From assembly GCF_030409845.1 (NCBI RefSeq), contig NZ_JAUFQQ010000003.1:620001-684000 (forward strand): a stretch of 64,000 nt of DNA. Direction: 5' to 3'. This DNA is from Flavobacterium branchiarum. Its GTDB lineage: Bacteria > Bacteroidota > Bacteroidia > Flavobacteriales > Flavobacteriaceae. The notes beneath the pieces are model-generated. The model saw only the letters and a program-made list of their open reading frames with translations, did not search any database and was not told the DNA's origin. The translations under genes were made by a program, and so were the position numbers. Positions within the stretch are counted from its first letter, which is position 1. The number at the start of each line of letters is the position of its first letter. Below are positions 17,092 through 25,813 of the stretch, piece by piece.

Positions 17092-18306
17092 TTATGCGAT
17101 ACCTTTTTGTATATCTTTTCCGACTTTCTCGTTGAGTATCTTGGCGTAAATCTGTGTGGTGGCAATGTTTTTATGCCCTAACATTTTACTCAAACTCTCC
17201 AACGGGACACCCTCACTTAAAAATAGCGTGGCAAAGGTATGACGTGCTAAATGAAAAGTTACTTTCTTTTTCTTTAAGGCAGTCAATCAGTTGAGATATT
17301 ACCTTTAGTCTATCATTACAGGAACCGTTAGAGGACATAGGAAATACCTTGCCGTCCTTTGACAATCCTGCATACTTCTCGATAATCATTTTCGGAATAT
17401 CCAAGAGCATCACGTTTGAAGATATAGCGGTTTTTTTCCTTCGAACGATAATCCACTCGTTACTACCAAAGAAATCCTGAATATTACTGTTTTTCAATCC
17501 TTTTATATCTGAATAGGACAATCCTGTAAAGCAACTGAAAACAAATAGGTCTTTTATCATTTCGTCTTTCTTTTTCTCACAGTTGAACATTACAAGCTGT
17601 TCCAACTCGTTCCGTAACAGATAACCACGGTCTTTATCCTTTTTGGTATTCTTGTACTCGCTGAACGGATTAAAGGCAAGATGCTTTCTGCTCATTGCCA
17701 ATCGGCAAAGCGTGGTAAATCCAATCATATATAGCCAAATAGTGTTGTGTGTCAAACTTTGGTCGTCACGCAGGTAATAATTAAAGTCCTGCACAAAATA
17801 AGATGTAAGGTCGTTGAATGATAAGTCAGAATATCCGTATTTTGTCAGTACAAAATTTCGCAGGTGCTTTAAAAGTGTTTTGTATTTGGTGCGAGTTCCG
17901 TTTACCCGAAGTCCGCTGTTCACTTTTTTCTCATAGTCAGAAAGGAACTGTTCGTAAAATTTAAAAAAAAAGTCAGTTCTCCGCTTTCCATACCTAGGAA
18001 AGCATTTTTAAGTTTCGCACCGTTTACCGCTCCCTCGTTCTTTAGGATTTTGGAATAGCATTCCTCAATGCCCAAACGGATTTTATCAAGCTTGCCGTTT
18101 ACCTCGTGGGCTTCTCGGCTTTTGCCTAAAACCCTGCCGTACTTCAAATCCCAATTTGTTGCGGAAATATCCAACTTGGTACTGAATGCAGACTGTTTGC
18201 CGTTTACGGTAATCCTGCACATAAACGTAACCTTTCCGTTTTTCTTCGGGGCATTCTTTTTAAGGTAGAACAATACCTTAAACGTTGATTTTTTTGTCGT
18301 TTCCAT
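17092..18306 (-). pseudogene. IntDOT-like tyrosine recombinase with two frameshifts
   Basis: About 405 codons of a conjugative-transposon integrase split over three frames. Part 1 starts at METTKKSTFKV (18306; an upstream Met at 18372 is unlikely) and holds the arm-binding domain. The frame breaks in a run of nine A (17963-17971): before it reads ELTFF, and the other frame continues KFYEQFLSDYEKK. Part 2 (17213-17923) has the core-binding domain and TGLSYSDIKGL, where Ser replaces the first catalytic Arg, as in the CTnDOT integrase. A second shift near 17264-17290, again in an A-rich run, leads to part 3 with HLARH and the nucleophile Tyr in QIYAKI. As read, no full-length enzyme can be made. 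Both breaks are in homopolymer-rich stretches, so base-call error is a real alternative. Confidence 0.85.
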
Positions 18307-18308
18307 AC

Positions 18309-18563
18309 TCACAATTTTTAATGATAAAATTAAACTTATGTGAGCTACGGAACAATATGGAAAACTATGCATAATACTGAAATACAGTATTTTAAAGGTG
18401 TTGTTTGTGTTTTCAAAAGTAACGTTTTAGTAGCCTTACTTTTGCCAAACCTCGCTTTTTACTGCTTTTTACCTCATTGCCAAAAAATCATAAAACGGCT
18501 GTAAAGTCTTTATTTACAACCGCTTTGCCTGTTTTTAATCTTTGATGTATTTTTACTAAAAAT
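18309..18563. other. Island right-boundary region with hairpins
   Basis: No gene. Contains a 7-bp palindrome AATACTG / CAGTATT (18373-18391) and a larger imperfect hairpin CGGcTGTAAA / TTTACAaCCG (18496-18522). The second could be the terminator of the minus-strand PH-domain gene that ends at 18564, with a modest A-rich tract on the far side. The element end should lie here because the integrase is the last element gene and the PH gene looks chromosomal, but I could not find a convincing direct repeat matching 6080-6290. Confidence 0.4.
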
Positions 18564-18944
18564 TTATTTTAAAACGTGATGTGCTAATATTTTCTGAACC
18601 TCATAAACATTAACTGATTTGTTAAATTGTTTCACAATGCTTGGGTTTAGTTCGCTAGAAACCCAGATTTTTAATTCAGCATCAAGGTCAAAAGTCCCTG
18701 CTGTTTCAACACTAAAGCGTGTGATGCTTTTGTATGAAATTGATTTGTATTCGGTTTTGCTACCAGTTAAGCCTTGTTTGTCAACCAGAATTAAGCGTTT
18801 AGTCGTAAAGATAAAAGTATCACGAATAAGTTTGAAACCCATTTCGATTTCTTCGCTGTCAGTTAAAAGCAATCCGTAATTTTTAACTAAATCCTCTTGA
18901 CTTACTGATCCTGCATTACCAAGTATTGCTGAAAATATTCCCAT
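18564..18944 (-). CDS. PH-domain protein (bacterial PH-like, DUF1696 type)
   Basis: 126 residues forming a single bacterial pleckstrin-homology-like domain: GLLLTDSEEIEMGFKLIRDT, FIFTTKRLILVDKQGLTGSK and YKSISYKSITRFSVETAGTF, then DLDAELKIWVSS and a final amphipathic helix. Proteins of this family are cytosolic oligomers of unknown biochemical role, sometimes linked to stress responses. It has no signal peptide or membrane helix. It is monocistronic on the minus strand and is the first gene outside the island on this side. Confidence 0.85.
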   Translation of the reverse strand: MGIFSAILGNAGSVSQEDLVKNYGLLLTDSEEIEMGFKLIRDTFIFTTKRLILVDKQGLTGSKTEYKSISYKSITRFSVETAGTFDLDAELKIWVSSELNPSIVKQFNKSVNVYEVQKILAHHVLK

Positions 18945-19057
18945 AATTTATTATTTGTTTTGATGATTCAAAATGCGATTTTACCCAGTAAAGATACATT
19001 TTTTTATAAAAGTCTTGCTCTGGATTATTGAGTAAGAATCAATTTTTTTGAAAACAA

Positions 19058-19096
19058 AAAAACATAAAAAAAAAGCAGAACCTAAATTCTGCTTTT
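19058..19096 (-). terminator. Terminator downstream of tonB-like gene
   Basis: Perfect 10-bp stem AAAAGCAGAA / TTCTGCTTTT (19071-19080 and 19087-19096) with loop CCTAAA; on the minus strand it is followed by a run of nine T. It lies 7 bp past the stop of the energy-transducer gene. Confidence 0.88.
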
Positions 19097-19102
19097 GATT
19101 AT

Positions 19103-19927
19103 TTATTCTGCTTTTATTGTGATTGGCAGATTATATGCGGTACGAACAGGTTTTGAATTAATCATTCCTGGAGTCCACTTAGTTCTTAAAGATTTTAAAA
19201 CTCTAATAGCTTCTTTCCCTAATCCATATCCTGGATCATTTTTCACTAGAATATCGGTCATGCTTCCATCTCTTTCGATTACAAAAGATACATAAATACG
19301 AACTGTTCTTTCGCTGTCTAATTCTGGGCGATTAAAATTATTTCCTACATAGGTGTAGAATTTATTTATTCCTCCCGGAAATTCTGGTAGCTTGTCTAGG
19401 GCACCTGTTGTTACAAGTTCGTTGCCATTACCAGGCGTTTTTACAATTTCCGTTCCGCTTCCACTTCCGCCAGTTGTTAAAACATTAGTTGCTGTTCCAG
19501 TACTTCCTTCAGTTGGAGTTACTACCACAGCATTCTCTGTGTTTTTAGCAATTTCTGGAGTAGCTTGACTTGCTTCTACAATTGTAGGGTTAACAAGTTG
19601 GCTTTTTTCAATAACCGTTTCTGTAGGTTGTTGTGATTTTACTTCAGGCATTGCTACTGATTTTTCTGTCACCACATACGGGATGTCGGTTAATTTGATT
19701 TCTACCGCCGGAGTATCGGGTTGACTTGGCGCGACATTAGAGTGATTCAGCTTGCTAATTAACATTGTAATAGATACAATCGCCGTGATTAGTAATAATC
19801 CCATGAAAAGAGCTTTGATAGAGTTTCTAGAACTCTCATGTCGTAACTGATACGCGCCATACTCTTTGTTTCTGTTTTCGAATACAAGGTCAATCCATTT
19901 GTTTTCGTAGATGCTTGATGTTGACAT
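19103..19927 (-). CDS. Energy transducer TonB
   Basis: 274-residue inner-membrane protein that links the proton-motive force to outer-membrane receptors. The N-terminus carries the motif KNKEYGAYQLR-like segment (ENRNKEYGAYQLRHES), common in Bacteroidetes TonB proteins, then one transmembrane helix (about 35-58), a long Thr/Val/Pro-rich periplasmic linker, and a C-terminal TonB domain from FPGGINKFYTYVGNNF through VRIYVSFVIERDGSMTDILV to LPITIK. No exbB/exbD or receptor gene is adjacent. Several tonB paralogues per genome are usual in Bacteroidota, so the receptor partner cannot be named. Confidence 0.93.
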   Translation of the reverse strand: MSTSSIYENKWIDLVFENRNKEYGAYQLRHESSRNSIKALFMGLLLITAIVSITMLISKLNHSNVAPSQPDTPAVEIKLTDIPYVVTEKSVAMPEVKSQQPTETVIEKSQLVNPTIVEASQATPEIAKNTENAVVVTPTEGSTGTATNVLTTGGSGSGTEIVKTPGNGNELVTTGALDKLPEFPGGINKFYTYVGNNFNRPELDSERTVRIYVSFVIERDGSMTDILVKNDPGYGLGKEAIRVLKSLRTKWTPGMINSKPVRTAYNLPITIKAE

Positions 19928-20080
19928 AATTCATGGTTTTAAAGGTTAAGTAGCAGTTTAAATCATAAGCAAAAATAGTTTACCTAATTAACGTTAATAA
20001 TAAGAGCTTTGTTGTGTGGAATTTTTATTTATTTAAGGGTAAATGTGTAGATTTTTCATCCTTTGATTAAAGATAGTAAA

Positions 20081-20632
20081 TTATCTTTTGTTTTTAATCA
20101 CTTCTGCTAATAATTTTTTAGCACGAAGTAATTTTATTTTTACATTGCTTAGAGGCTCGTTGATTTTGAGTGCAATTTCTTGGTAACTCATTTCTTGAAA
20201 ATAGCGTAGTTGAATTACTTCCTGATAATGTGGTTTTAATTCTTTGATGCAATGTAATAGTCGGGATAAATTTTGTTCAGTAATCAATTCATCCTCTACA
20301 GACGGAGTTGTGTCGGCTATATTGTAAGCTTGTTGGTTTTCTTGATCAGTAATTTCTATAAAAAGATTAGCTTTCTTTTTACGCAATAGATCAATGTGGA
20401 CATTTTTTGCAATTGCAATGAGCCAAGTATTGAATTGAAATTCGGGATTATAAGTTTTTATTTTATCAAAAGCTTTAGAGAAAGTTTCGATAGTGATGTC
20501 CTCGGCAATGGTTTCGTTTTCGGTGCGTTTAAGCATGAAGCTATATACTTCGTTCCAATAATGGTCCAACAAAAAAGTGAAGGCGATTTGATCTCCATTT
20601 TTTGCTTTCTCTATTTTAGAATTTATTTCCAA
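20081..20632 (-). CDS. ECF-type RNA polymerase sigma factor
   Basis: 183-residue sigma-70 family factor with region 2 (about 10-85: FLLDHYWNEVYSFMLKRTEN, EDITIETFSKAFDKIKTYNP, FNTWLIAIAKNVHIDLLRKK) and region 4 (about 120-178: IKELKPHYQEVIQLRYFQEM, SYQEIALKINEPLSNVKIKL), with no region 3, as in ECF sigmas. No anti-sigma gene follows. Its start at 20632 lies inside the end of the upstream glycosyltransferase gene (10-bp overlap), so the two are probably translated from one message. Confidence 0.93.
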   Translation of the reverse strand: MEINSKIEKAKNGDQIAFTFLLDHYWNEVYSFMLKRTENETIAEDITIETFSKAFDKIKTYNPEFQFNTWLIAIAKNVHIDLLRKKKANLFIEITDQENQQAYNIADTTPSVEDELITEQNLSRLLHCIKELKPHYQEVIQLRYFQEMSYQEIALKINEPLSNVKIKLLRAKKLLAEVIKNKR

Positions 20633-21732
20633 TGTACCGGTTTTGAAAAAAGATTAGTTATAAAGATATTAATTTGAGTGAATATAAGGACAATTTCTAC
20701 AATAGGAAACCAAATTTTCAAATCATTCTCTTTTAACTTTCCAGCAGAAAACCCTATAACTATCCATACAGCGATGTATCTCACTAGGAACAAGCTTAAA
20801 ACAATGATCCATTGAAACTGGAAAGACAATAAAATAATAGCCAATAGGAAGAATAGCAATTGAGAGCAATGAAAAATACCTAATTGTATTTTGTCAAAAA
20901 CTTTGTAATAAGCAGCAGTTGCTACATGCTTTCTTTTTTTAATAAACCAATCTTTATATTTTTCTTTTGGTTTTGAATAGGTGAAGCTCTCAGGAGAATA
21001 AGCAATAGTTGTGTTATTACCATTGGCAGCTTGGTTTATAAATAAATCATCATCTCCTGATCGAACTTGAATGTGACTGATAAAACCATTTACATTAAAG
21101 AATTCTTCTTTTTTATAGGCTAAATTTCGACCAACTCCCATATAAGGGAATCCTACTTTTGCCCATGAAAAGTATTGGATTGAAGTAAGTAAATTTTCAA
21201 AACGAATGATTTTGTTTAAAAATGATTTCTCTATTTTATCATAAGCGCTATATCCTAAAACTATTGTTTTGTTCATTGTAAATTGAGAGCTCATTGCAGA
21301 AATCCAATTTTTAGAAGTAGGATAACAATCGGCATCAGTAAATAATAAATATTCCTTTTTGGCTGCTTTTATTCCTAATGTCAAGGCATATTTTTTATTT
21401 CCCCAAAAGGCTTCGTTGTTTTTTACTTTAACTAAGCGGATAAGATCGGGATATTGGCTTTCGAAATTTTCAAAAATATCTAAAGTTTCATCACTTGAGG
21501 CATCGTCTATTAAGACAATTTCGAAATCAGGATAATCTTGTTCTATTAATAACGGAATGTATTTAATTGCATTCTCGGCTTCGTTTTTTGCGCAGACAAT
21601 AACTGAAATAGGAATTCTCTTTGTAGTGATATTCTGTGTTTTAGCAAATGAGAATTTACTAAATACACCCAAATAATAAGAAAGCTGTATTACAACGATA
21701 GCAATAAAAAAGTATAAAATAATTGTAAGCAT
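20623..21732 (-). CDS. Family 2 glycosyltransferase, membrane-anchored
   Basis: 369 residues. One N-terminal membrane helix (1-22), a GT-A nucleotide-sugar domain with ISVIVCAKNEAENA (about 43-56), VLIDDASSDET and the metal-binding TDADCY, a later RSGDDDLFINQAAN block that fits the acceptor/base region, and two or three C-terminal helices (about 285-355). The fold and topology resemble processive or lipid-linked glycosyltransferases; the sugar and acceptor are unknown. It overlaps the ECF sigma factor gene by 10 bp, an arrangement I know from other flavobacteria only as synteny, without functional meaning. Confidence 0.9.
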   Translation of the reverse strand: MLTIILYFFIAIVVIQLSYYLGVFSKFSFAKTQNITTKRIPISVIVCAKNEAENAIKYIPLLIEQDYPDFEIVLIDDASSDETLDIFENFESQYPDLIRLVKVKNNEAFWGNKKYALTLGIKAAKKEYLLFTDADCYPTSKNWISAMSSQFTMNKTIVLGYSAYDKIEKSFLNKIIRFENLLTSIQYFSWAKVGFPYMGVGRNLAYKKEEFFNVNGFISHIQVRSGDDDLFINQAANGNNTTIAYSPESFTYSKPKEKYKDWFIKKRKHVATAAYYKVFDKIQLGIFHCSQLLFFLLAIILLSFQFQWIIVLSLFLVRYIAVWIVIGFSAGKLKENDLKIWFPIVEIVLIFTQINIFITNLFSKPVHWK

Positions 21733-21814
21733 CTGATTTTAATGTCTTTTGATTTTGAATCTTGCGAGTGCAAATGTAATTATCAATTCTCGATTTTCAA
21801 CCTTTAAATTGTAA

Positions 21815-22429
21815 TTACTTTCGGCATTTTGCCATTTCTTTTGCAACCGCAATAGACTGAGGGTTTTCTGTTTTTTCTAAGGCTGTGATTATGTTTTTGT
21901 AGTTAACATCGTCTCGGTTTTGGGACATTTTTTTAGTTGCCTGAATTTCATCTATTTCAATTTCGAAAGCGATTATACCATGTGCTTGTCGCATTGTTTT
22001 TTTAGATAAATCTTCTATGCGAATTGGTTTTTCAGAACCAGCTTCGTATTTGTCAACTAATTTTTTCAATGATTCAATTGCAGCCTCATGATCTATAATT
22101 TTTACTCGACCATATATGTGTACAGCACTATAATTCCAAGTAGGTACATTTTCATGATCGTACCAAGATGATGAAATGTAACTATGTGCTCCCGAAAAAA
22201 CGGCTAAGATTTGATCGTTTTGAACAAAACCTTCTCCTTGAGGGTTTAATTTTGAGATATGACCACATAGTACTTCTTTACCATCTTGTCTTGTTTCTAT
22301 CTCTAACGGAATATGAGTTGCCCATAATTTTCCGTTTGTTTGATTGATCAATATTCCGAAACTATTTTCTTTAAGGAAAGAACGTATTGCTTCGGGGTCT
22401 TCATTTTTAAATATACTTGGTGTGTGCAT
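21815..22429 (-). CDS. FMN-binding negative transcriptional regulator, PaiB type
   Basis: 204-residue protein of the PaiB/split-barrel flavin family: MHTPSIFKNEDPEAIRSFLK at the start, FGILINQTNGKLWATHIPLE, VLCGHISKLNPQ, FSGAHSYISSSWYDHENVPT and the characteristic WNYSAVHIYGRVKI. The fold binds FMN or FAD. PaiB in Bacillus represses sporulation and protease genes; direct DNA binding by homologues is poorly supported, so the regulator label is inherited from the family. The gene stands alone on the minus strand. Confidence 0.9.
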   Translation of the reverse strand: MHTPSIFKNEDPEAIRSFLKENSFGILINQTNGKLWATHIPLEIETRQDGKEVLCGHISKLNPQGEGFVQNDQILAVFSGAHSYISSSWYDHENVPTWNYSAVHIYGRVKIIDHEAAIESLKKLVDKYEAGSEKPIRIEDLSKKTMRQAHGIIAFEIEIDEIQATKKMSQNRDDVNYKNIITALEKTENPQSIAVAKEMAKCRK

Positions 22430-22614
22430 TGTGTTGTGTGTGTTTTAAAACAGTTGGCTTGTGTGTTAATTACATATTTGCCATAGTTTTGTATTATGGT
22501 TTAGCTTGTTTTTTATGAAATTGTGATCTTTCCAGATTTTTAATCTGGTTTTTAAATGATAATTTAGGATAGCTAATTTTTTTATCTTCAGTCTTAAAAA
22601 AAAGAATAGTATGT
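22430..22614. other. Intergenic region with a terminator-like hairpin
   Basis: Part of a 339-bp gap between the PaiB-like gene and murB. It contains a perfect 7-bp hairpin CCAGATT / AATCTGG (22532-22548) with a TTT loop followed on the plus strand by TTTTTAAA. No plus-strand gene needs a terminator here. The rest is AT-rich sequence that should include the promoter of the PaiB-like gene. Confidence 0.35.
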
Positions 22615-22758
22615 TCAATTTTTCCGAGGACATTTATAATTTTTGTTTTCCCCATTGTTGCCAAAACGTTCCTGTGAGTTTAAACATAATTCATTTAGTA
22701 TCGGAATTACATTTTGGTCATCTGGATTTGCTGTTCTGATAGAATGAGTTTGGCTCAT
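22615..22758 (-). CDS. 47-residue ORF directly behind murB, possible GNAT remnant
   Basis: Short ORF starting 11 bp after the murB stop on the same strand; it begins MSQTHSIRTANPDDQNVIPI and ends YKCPRKN. The opening S-I-R-T-A-N-P-D-D-x-x-x-I-x-x-I-L-N-E-L resembles the first strand and helix of GNAT acetyltransferases, after which the similarity stops. I read it as a decayed N-terminal fragment rather than a working gene. It could also be a genuine small protein translated with murB. Confidence 0.35.
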   Translation of the reverse strand: MSQTHSIRTANPDDQNVIPILNELCLNSQERFGNNGENKNYKCPRKN

Positions 22759-22768
22759 TTTTATTGCT

Positions 22769-23782
22769 TTAAATCACATTAACTTCTGCTTCTATGTGTA
22801 TTCCAAATTTTTCAAAAACAGTCTTTTGAATCTCTTTTGAGATTGCTAGTATTTCTTGTCCAGTTGCGTTTCCATAATTAACAAGTACTAAAGCTTGATT
22901 CTTATGAATTCCAGCGTCACCAAAACGTTTTCCTTTAAAGCCAGCTTGCTCAATAAGCCAGCCTGCAGGAACTTTTACTTCAGTTTCAGAAACATCGTAA
23001 TATTTCATTTCTGGAAATTTTTGATGGATTTTTTCAAAATCTGATTTTAATAGAATTGGATTTTTGAAAAAACTACCACTATTTCCTAATTCTTTAGGAT
23101 CTGGTAATTTACTTTGTCTTATTGCAATTACAGCATTGCTAACGTCTTTTAAAGTTGGGTTAGTGATGTTGTTTTTGGCTAATTCAGCAGTAATATCTCC
23201 ATAAGATGTATTGATCTTGTGATTGCGCTTCGTTAGTTTGTAAGTTACCGATGTTATTATGTATTGGTCTTTTACTTCATGCTTAAAGATGCTTTCTCGG
23301 TATCCAAAATTGCATTCAGCGTGGTTAAAAGTTCTTATTTCTTGAGTTTCAATATTCATAGCATCACAAGAAACAAAGGTGTCTTTTATTTCCGTTCCAT
23401 ATGCGCCAATATTTTGTACAGGAGTAGTTCCTACATTGCCAGGAATGAGCGACATGTTTTCTAGTCCTCCAAAATCTTGTTCGATTGTCCAGAGTACAAA
23501 ATCATGCCATGTTTCGCCAGCTTGACTTTCGACCCATACGTAATCGTCATTTTCTTTGATTATCTTTTTTCCTTTTAAATCAATATGAATGACTAAGGCG
23601 TCAATGTCTTTGGTTAAAAGCATATTACTTCCGCCTCCAAGTATGAATTTTTTTTGATTTTTATTTTCTTCCAATACCTTTTTTAATTCAGTAATTGAAT
23701 GTACGGCAACGAATTGTTTTGCTTTGGCTTCGATGCCAAATGTATTGTGATTTTTTAAAGAAAATTGAGATAGAATTTCCAT
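22769..23782 (-). CDS. murB: UDP-N-acetylenolpyruvoylglucosamine reductase
   Basis: FAD-dependent reduction of UDP-N-acetylglucosamine enolpyruvate to UDP-N-acetylmuramate, an early cytosolic step of peptidoglycan synthesis. Start chosen at MEILSQFSLKNHNTFGIEAK (23782, 337 residues); a longer frame begins at 23821 but adds residues unlike the family. Seen motifs: FILGGGSNML (FAD site), SLIPGNVGTTPVQNIGAYG, CNFGYRES (substrate Tyr/Arg), the catalytic Ser in NSGSFFKNP, and EAEVNVI at the end with the catalytic Glu. It is the Escherichia-type MurB with the extra substrate-binding insertion. No other cell-wall gene is adjacent. Confidence 0.95.
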   Translation of the reverse strand: MEILSQFSLKNHNTFGIEAKAKQFVAVHSITELKKVLEENKNQKKFILGGGSNMLLTKDIDALVIHIDLKGKKIIKENDDYVWVESQAGETWHDFVLWTIEQDFGGLENMSLIPGNVGTTPVQNIGAYGTEIKDTFVSCDAMNIETQEIRTFNHAECNFGYRESIFKHEVKDQYIITSVTYKLTKRNHKINTSYGDITAELAKNNITNPTLKDVSNAVIAIRQSKLPDPKELGNSGSFFKNPILLKSDFEKIHQKFPEMKYYDVSETEVKVPAGWLIEQAGFKGKRFGDAGIHKNQALVLVNYGNATGQEILAISKEIQKTVFEKFGIHIEAEVNVI

Positions 23783-23971
23783 AAATGCGAAACTTTTTTG
23801 TAGAATTAATCGAGAGTTCAAAAGTAAGGATTTTAATCTATCTTGTATTGACTTTGGAGTAAATATAGGATTGATTTTTTCATGAGTTTAAAAGCAAGGG
23901 GAGTAACGTTAATTTGTAATTAGTGAAGTTTTTAAACCAAGGACTAAGAGCTTGTTGATGAAGTCTGATTT

Positions 23972-25051
23972 TTAGGTGTTTTGAGAATTTATTAGTTCAT
24001 GGTATTTATCCGCAATAATTTTCATGTTGGTAGCGTAGTTTGCGTTTTCTTCAATAAATTTTCTATTATGAATTATTGCTAGATTTCTGGATTTTATGTT
24101 CTCAAATGACCAAATAAGTTCTTCTGCAAGTTTCTGGTGGTTGTCCATCGGGATTAGTAGTCCATTGTTGCGATGTAGTATCCAGCTTTGATTTCCGGGA
24201 ATGTCAGATACAATAGGGTAGCAGTTGCAGGCCATTGCTTCAAATAATGAGGCAGAAACCCCTTCGGTACTTGGCATGCTGATGTAAAAGTTGGCTTGTT
24301 GTAATAATTGAGGCAAGGCTGTATTTGCAATTCGGCCAGTAAAGAACACTTTGTTTTGAATGCCTAAGTTTATAGCAAGTTTTTTTAGGTGTTCTGATTG
24401 AGTTCCGTTTCCAACGATAGTTAAGTTAAAATCAATGTTTTTTTTATCTAAAATTGAAAATGCTTTTAGGATGCAATCATGTCTGTATTCTGATTCTAAC
24501 GAACGAGTGACAATGGCTTCTATTTTAGGAGTATTGTTAATAGAAGCAGTGAAAAGGGATAGATCGATTCCTTTAGGCATGACCATGACTTTATTCATGT
24601 CTACATCAATGGCTTTCATGGATATTGTCATTACAGGGCCCCAAGCATGTATTAAATGTGCTTTTTGGAAAGCGTATTTCTGGATTGTCTTTTTTAATGG
24701 TAGTAGTGCCGATTTTTCTGGCCACAAATCGGTTCGTCCTTGTTGTGCGATTGCAATTGTGTTTACGCCCGATAGTGCTGCAAGAAACCCATAGCTGGTT
24801 GTTCTTTCGGCAATAACCATGTCTGGTTTTTCTAATCGGATGATTTTTTTTATTGAAAAAGATGCGAATATAAATTCGGCTATTCGCTTAAAGCGGTTGA
24901 GTTTGGTATTGTTTGGTGTTTTGAGTTCCCAAGTGCAAATTTCAAAATCACCAAACTCCTCTAAGCCTTTCATCCATGTTATAGCATCGGCTCGATAGGA
25001 TTCTCCAAGAAAAAGTATTTTCCTTTTTGTTTTATTTTTTATTTCAGCCAC
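23972..25051 (-). CDS. Family 4 glycosyltransferase
   Basis: 359 residues of GT-B fold. The C-terminal half shows the GT4 pattern: ILDKKNIDFNLTIVGNGTQS, VFFTGRIANTALPQLLQQAN, FYISMPSTEGVSASLFEAMA with the E-X7-E donor site, and YPIVSDIPGNQSWI. The N-terminus begins with KRKILFLGESYRADAITWMK. It lacks a signal peptide. Donor and acceptor are unknown; such enzymes build exopolysaccharide, O-antigen or glycolipids. It stands alone between murB and a DUF2461 gene, not in a polysaccharide cluster. Confidence 0.88.
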   Translation of the reverse strand: MAEIKNKTKRKILFLGESYRADAITWMKGLEEFGDFEICTWELKTPNNTKLNRFKRIAEFIFASFSIKKIIRLEKPDMVIAERTTSYGFLAALSGVNTIAIAQQGRTDLWPEKSALLPLKKTIQKYAFQKAHLIHAWGPVMTISMKAIDVDMNKVMVMPKGIDLSLFTASINNTPKIEAIVTRSLESEYRHDCILKAFSILDKKNIDFNLTIVGNGTQSEHLKKLAINLGIQNKVFFTGRIANTALPQLLQQANFYISMPSTEGVSASLFEAMACNCYPIVSDIPGNQSWILHRNNGLLIPMDNHQKLAEELIWSFENIKSRNLAIIHNRKFIEENANYATNMKIIADKYHELINSQNT

Positions 25052-25122
25052 AGATTGAATTATTTGGATTTAGTTATTAATCAGAATTAATTTTTCAATC
25101 TGTGGCGAAATCTAAAAAAGTT

Positions 25123-25800
25123 TTAGAATTCATCGGTTGTCAAAGCGCGATTGATAAATTCATTTAATGGTTTTAGTGCAATAAGTTTTTGACTCATTTT
25201 TGAGGCAAAATCTTTCTGTGTTACTTCTTTTATGTCGAATTTTTGCGTTGCAGTAAAGCTTTTTAGTTTTAAAAACTCAATTGCAGGATGGTCTTTCTCG
25301 TATCCTCGTGGTGGATTTTTTAGTGAGTTCGTTTCGGTTACATCTAAGCTTCCGAATTCCTTTTCGAAATTTTTATCAGCTACAATAGCTTCTAGGTCAT
25401 CATAGAAAAAAGCAATTTCTTTACGGACTTTCTTTAAGTCTTCGGCTTCTGGCGAATATAATCCGCCTGCTATAAAGCTAGCTCCTTTTTCGATGTGAAC
25501 ATAATAACCTGATCGGTTTTGACCTTTTACTCCTGTAGAAAGCCAAACGCCAAGATGTGCCTTGTACGGTGATTTGTCTTTAGAGAAGCGAATGTCTCGG
25601 TTAATTCTGAAAGTGCAATTTTTCACTTCCAATAACTCCAATGAGGCATCCATAGGTTTCATTGCATCCAGAAAATCGGCAACTAGTTGGTGATAATCTT
25701 TTTTAAAGATTTCATAACGTTTCTTGTTTTCTAAAAACCAATCTCTGTTGTTATTGGTTTTTAAATCATCTAAAAACTGTAAACTTTCTTTGGTAAGCAT
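25123..25800 (-). CDS. DUF2461 (TIGR02453) family protein
   Basis: 225-residue conserved protein of unknown function. Diagnostic segments: LQFLDDLKTNNNRDWFLENK near the start, FRINRDIRFSKDKSPYKAHL (about 65-84), GYYVHIEKGASFIAGGLYSP and LKNPPRGYEKDHPAIEFLKL. No catalytic motif is recognisable. It lies 13 bp upstream of nothing on its strand and 13 bp downstream of the rhodanese-thioredoxin gene, so both may share a transcript. Confidence 0.9.
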   Translation of the reverse strand: MLTKESLQFLDDLKTNNNRDWFLENKKRYEIFKKDYHQLVADFLDAMKPMDASLELLEVKNCTFRINRDIRFSKDKSPYKAHLGVWLSTGVKGQNRSGYYVHIEKGASFIAGGLYSPEAEDLKKVRKEIAFFYDDLEAIVADKNFEKEFGSLDVTETNSLKNPPRGYEKDHPAIEFLKLKSFTATQKFDIKEVTQKDFASKMSQKLIALKPLNEFINRALTTDEF

Positions 25801-25813
25801 ATTTTTAGTTTTA

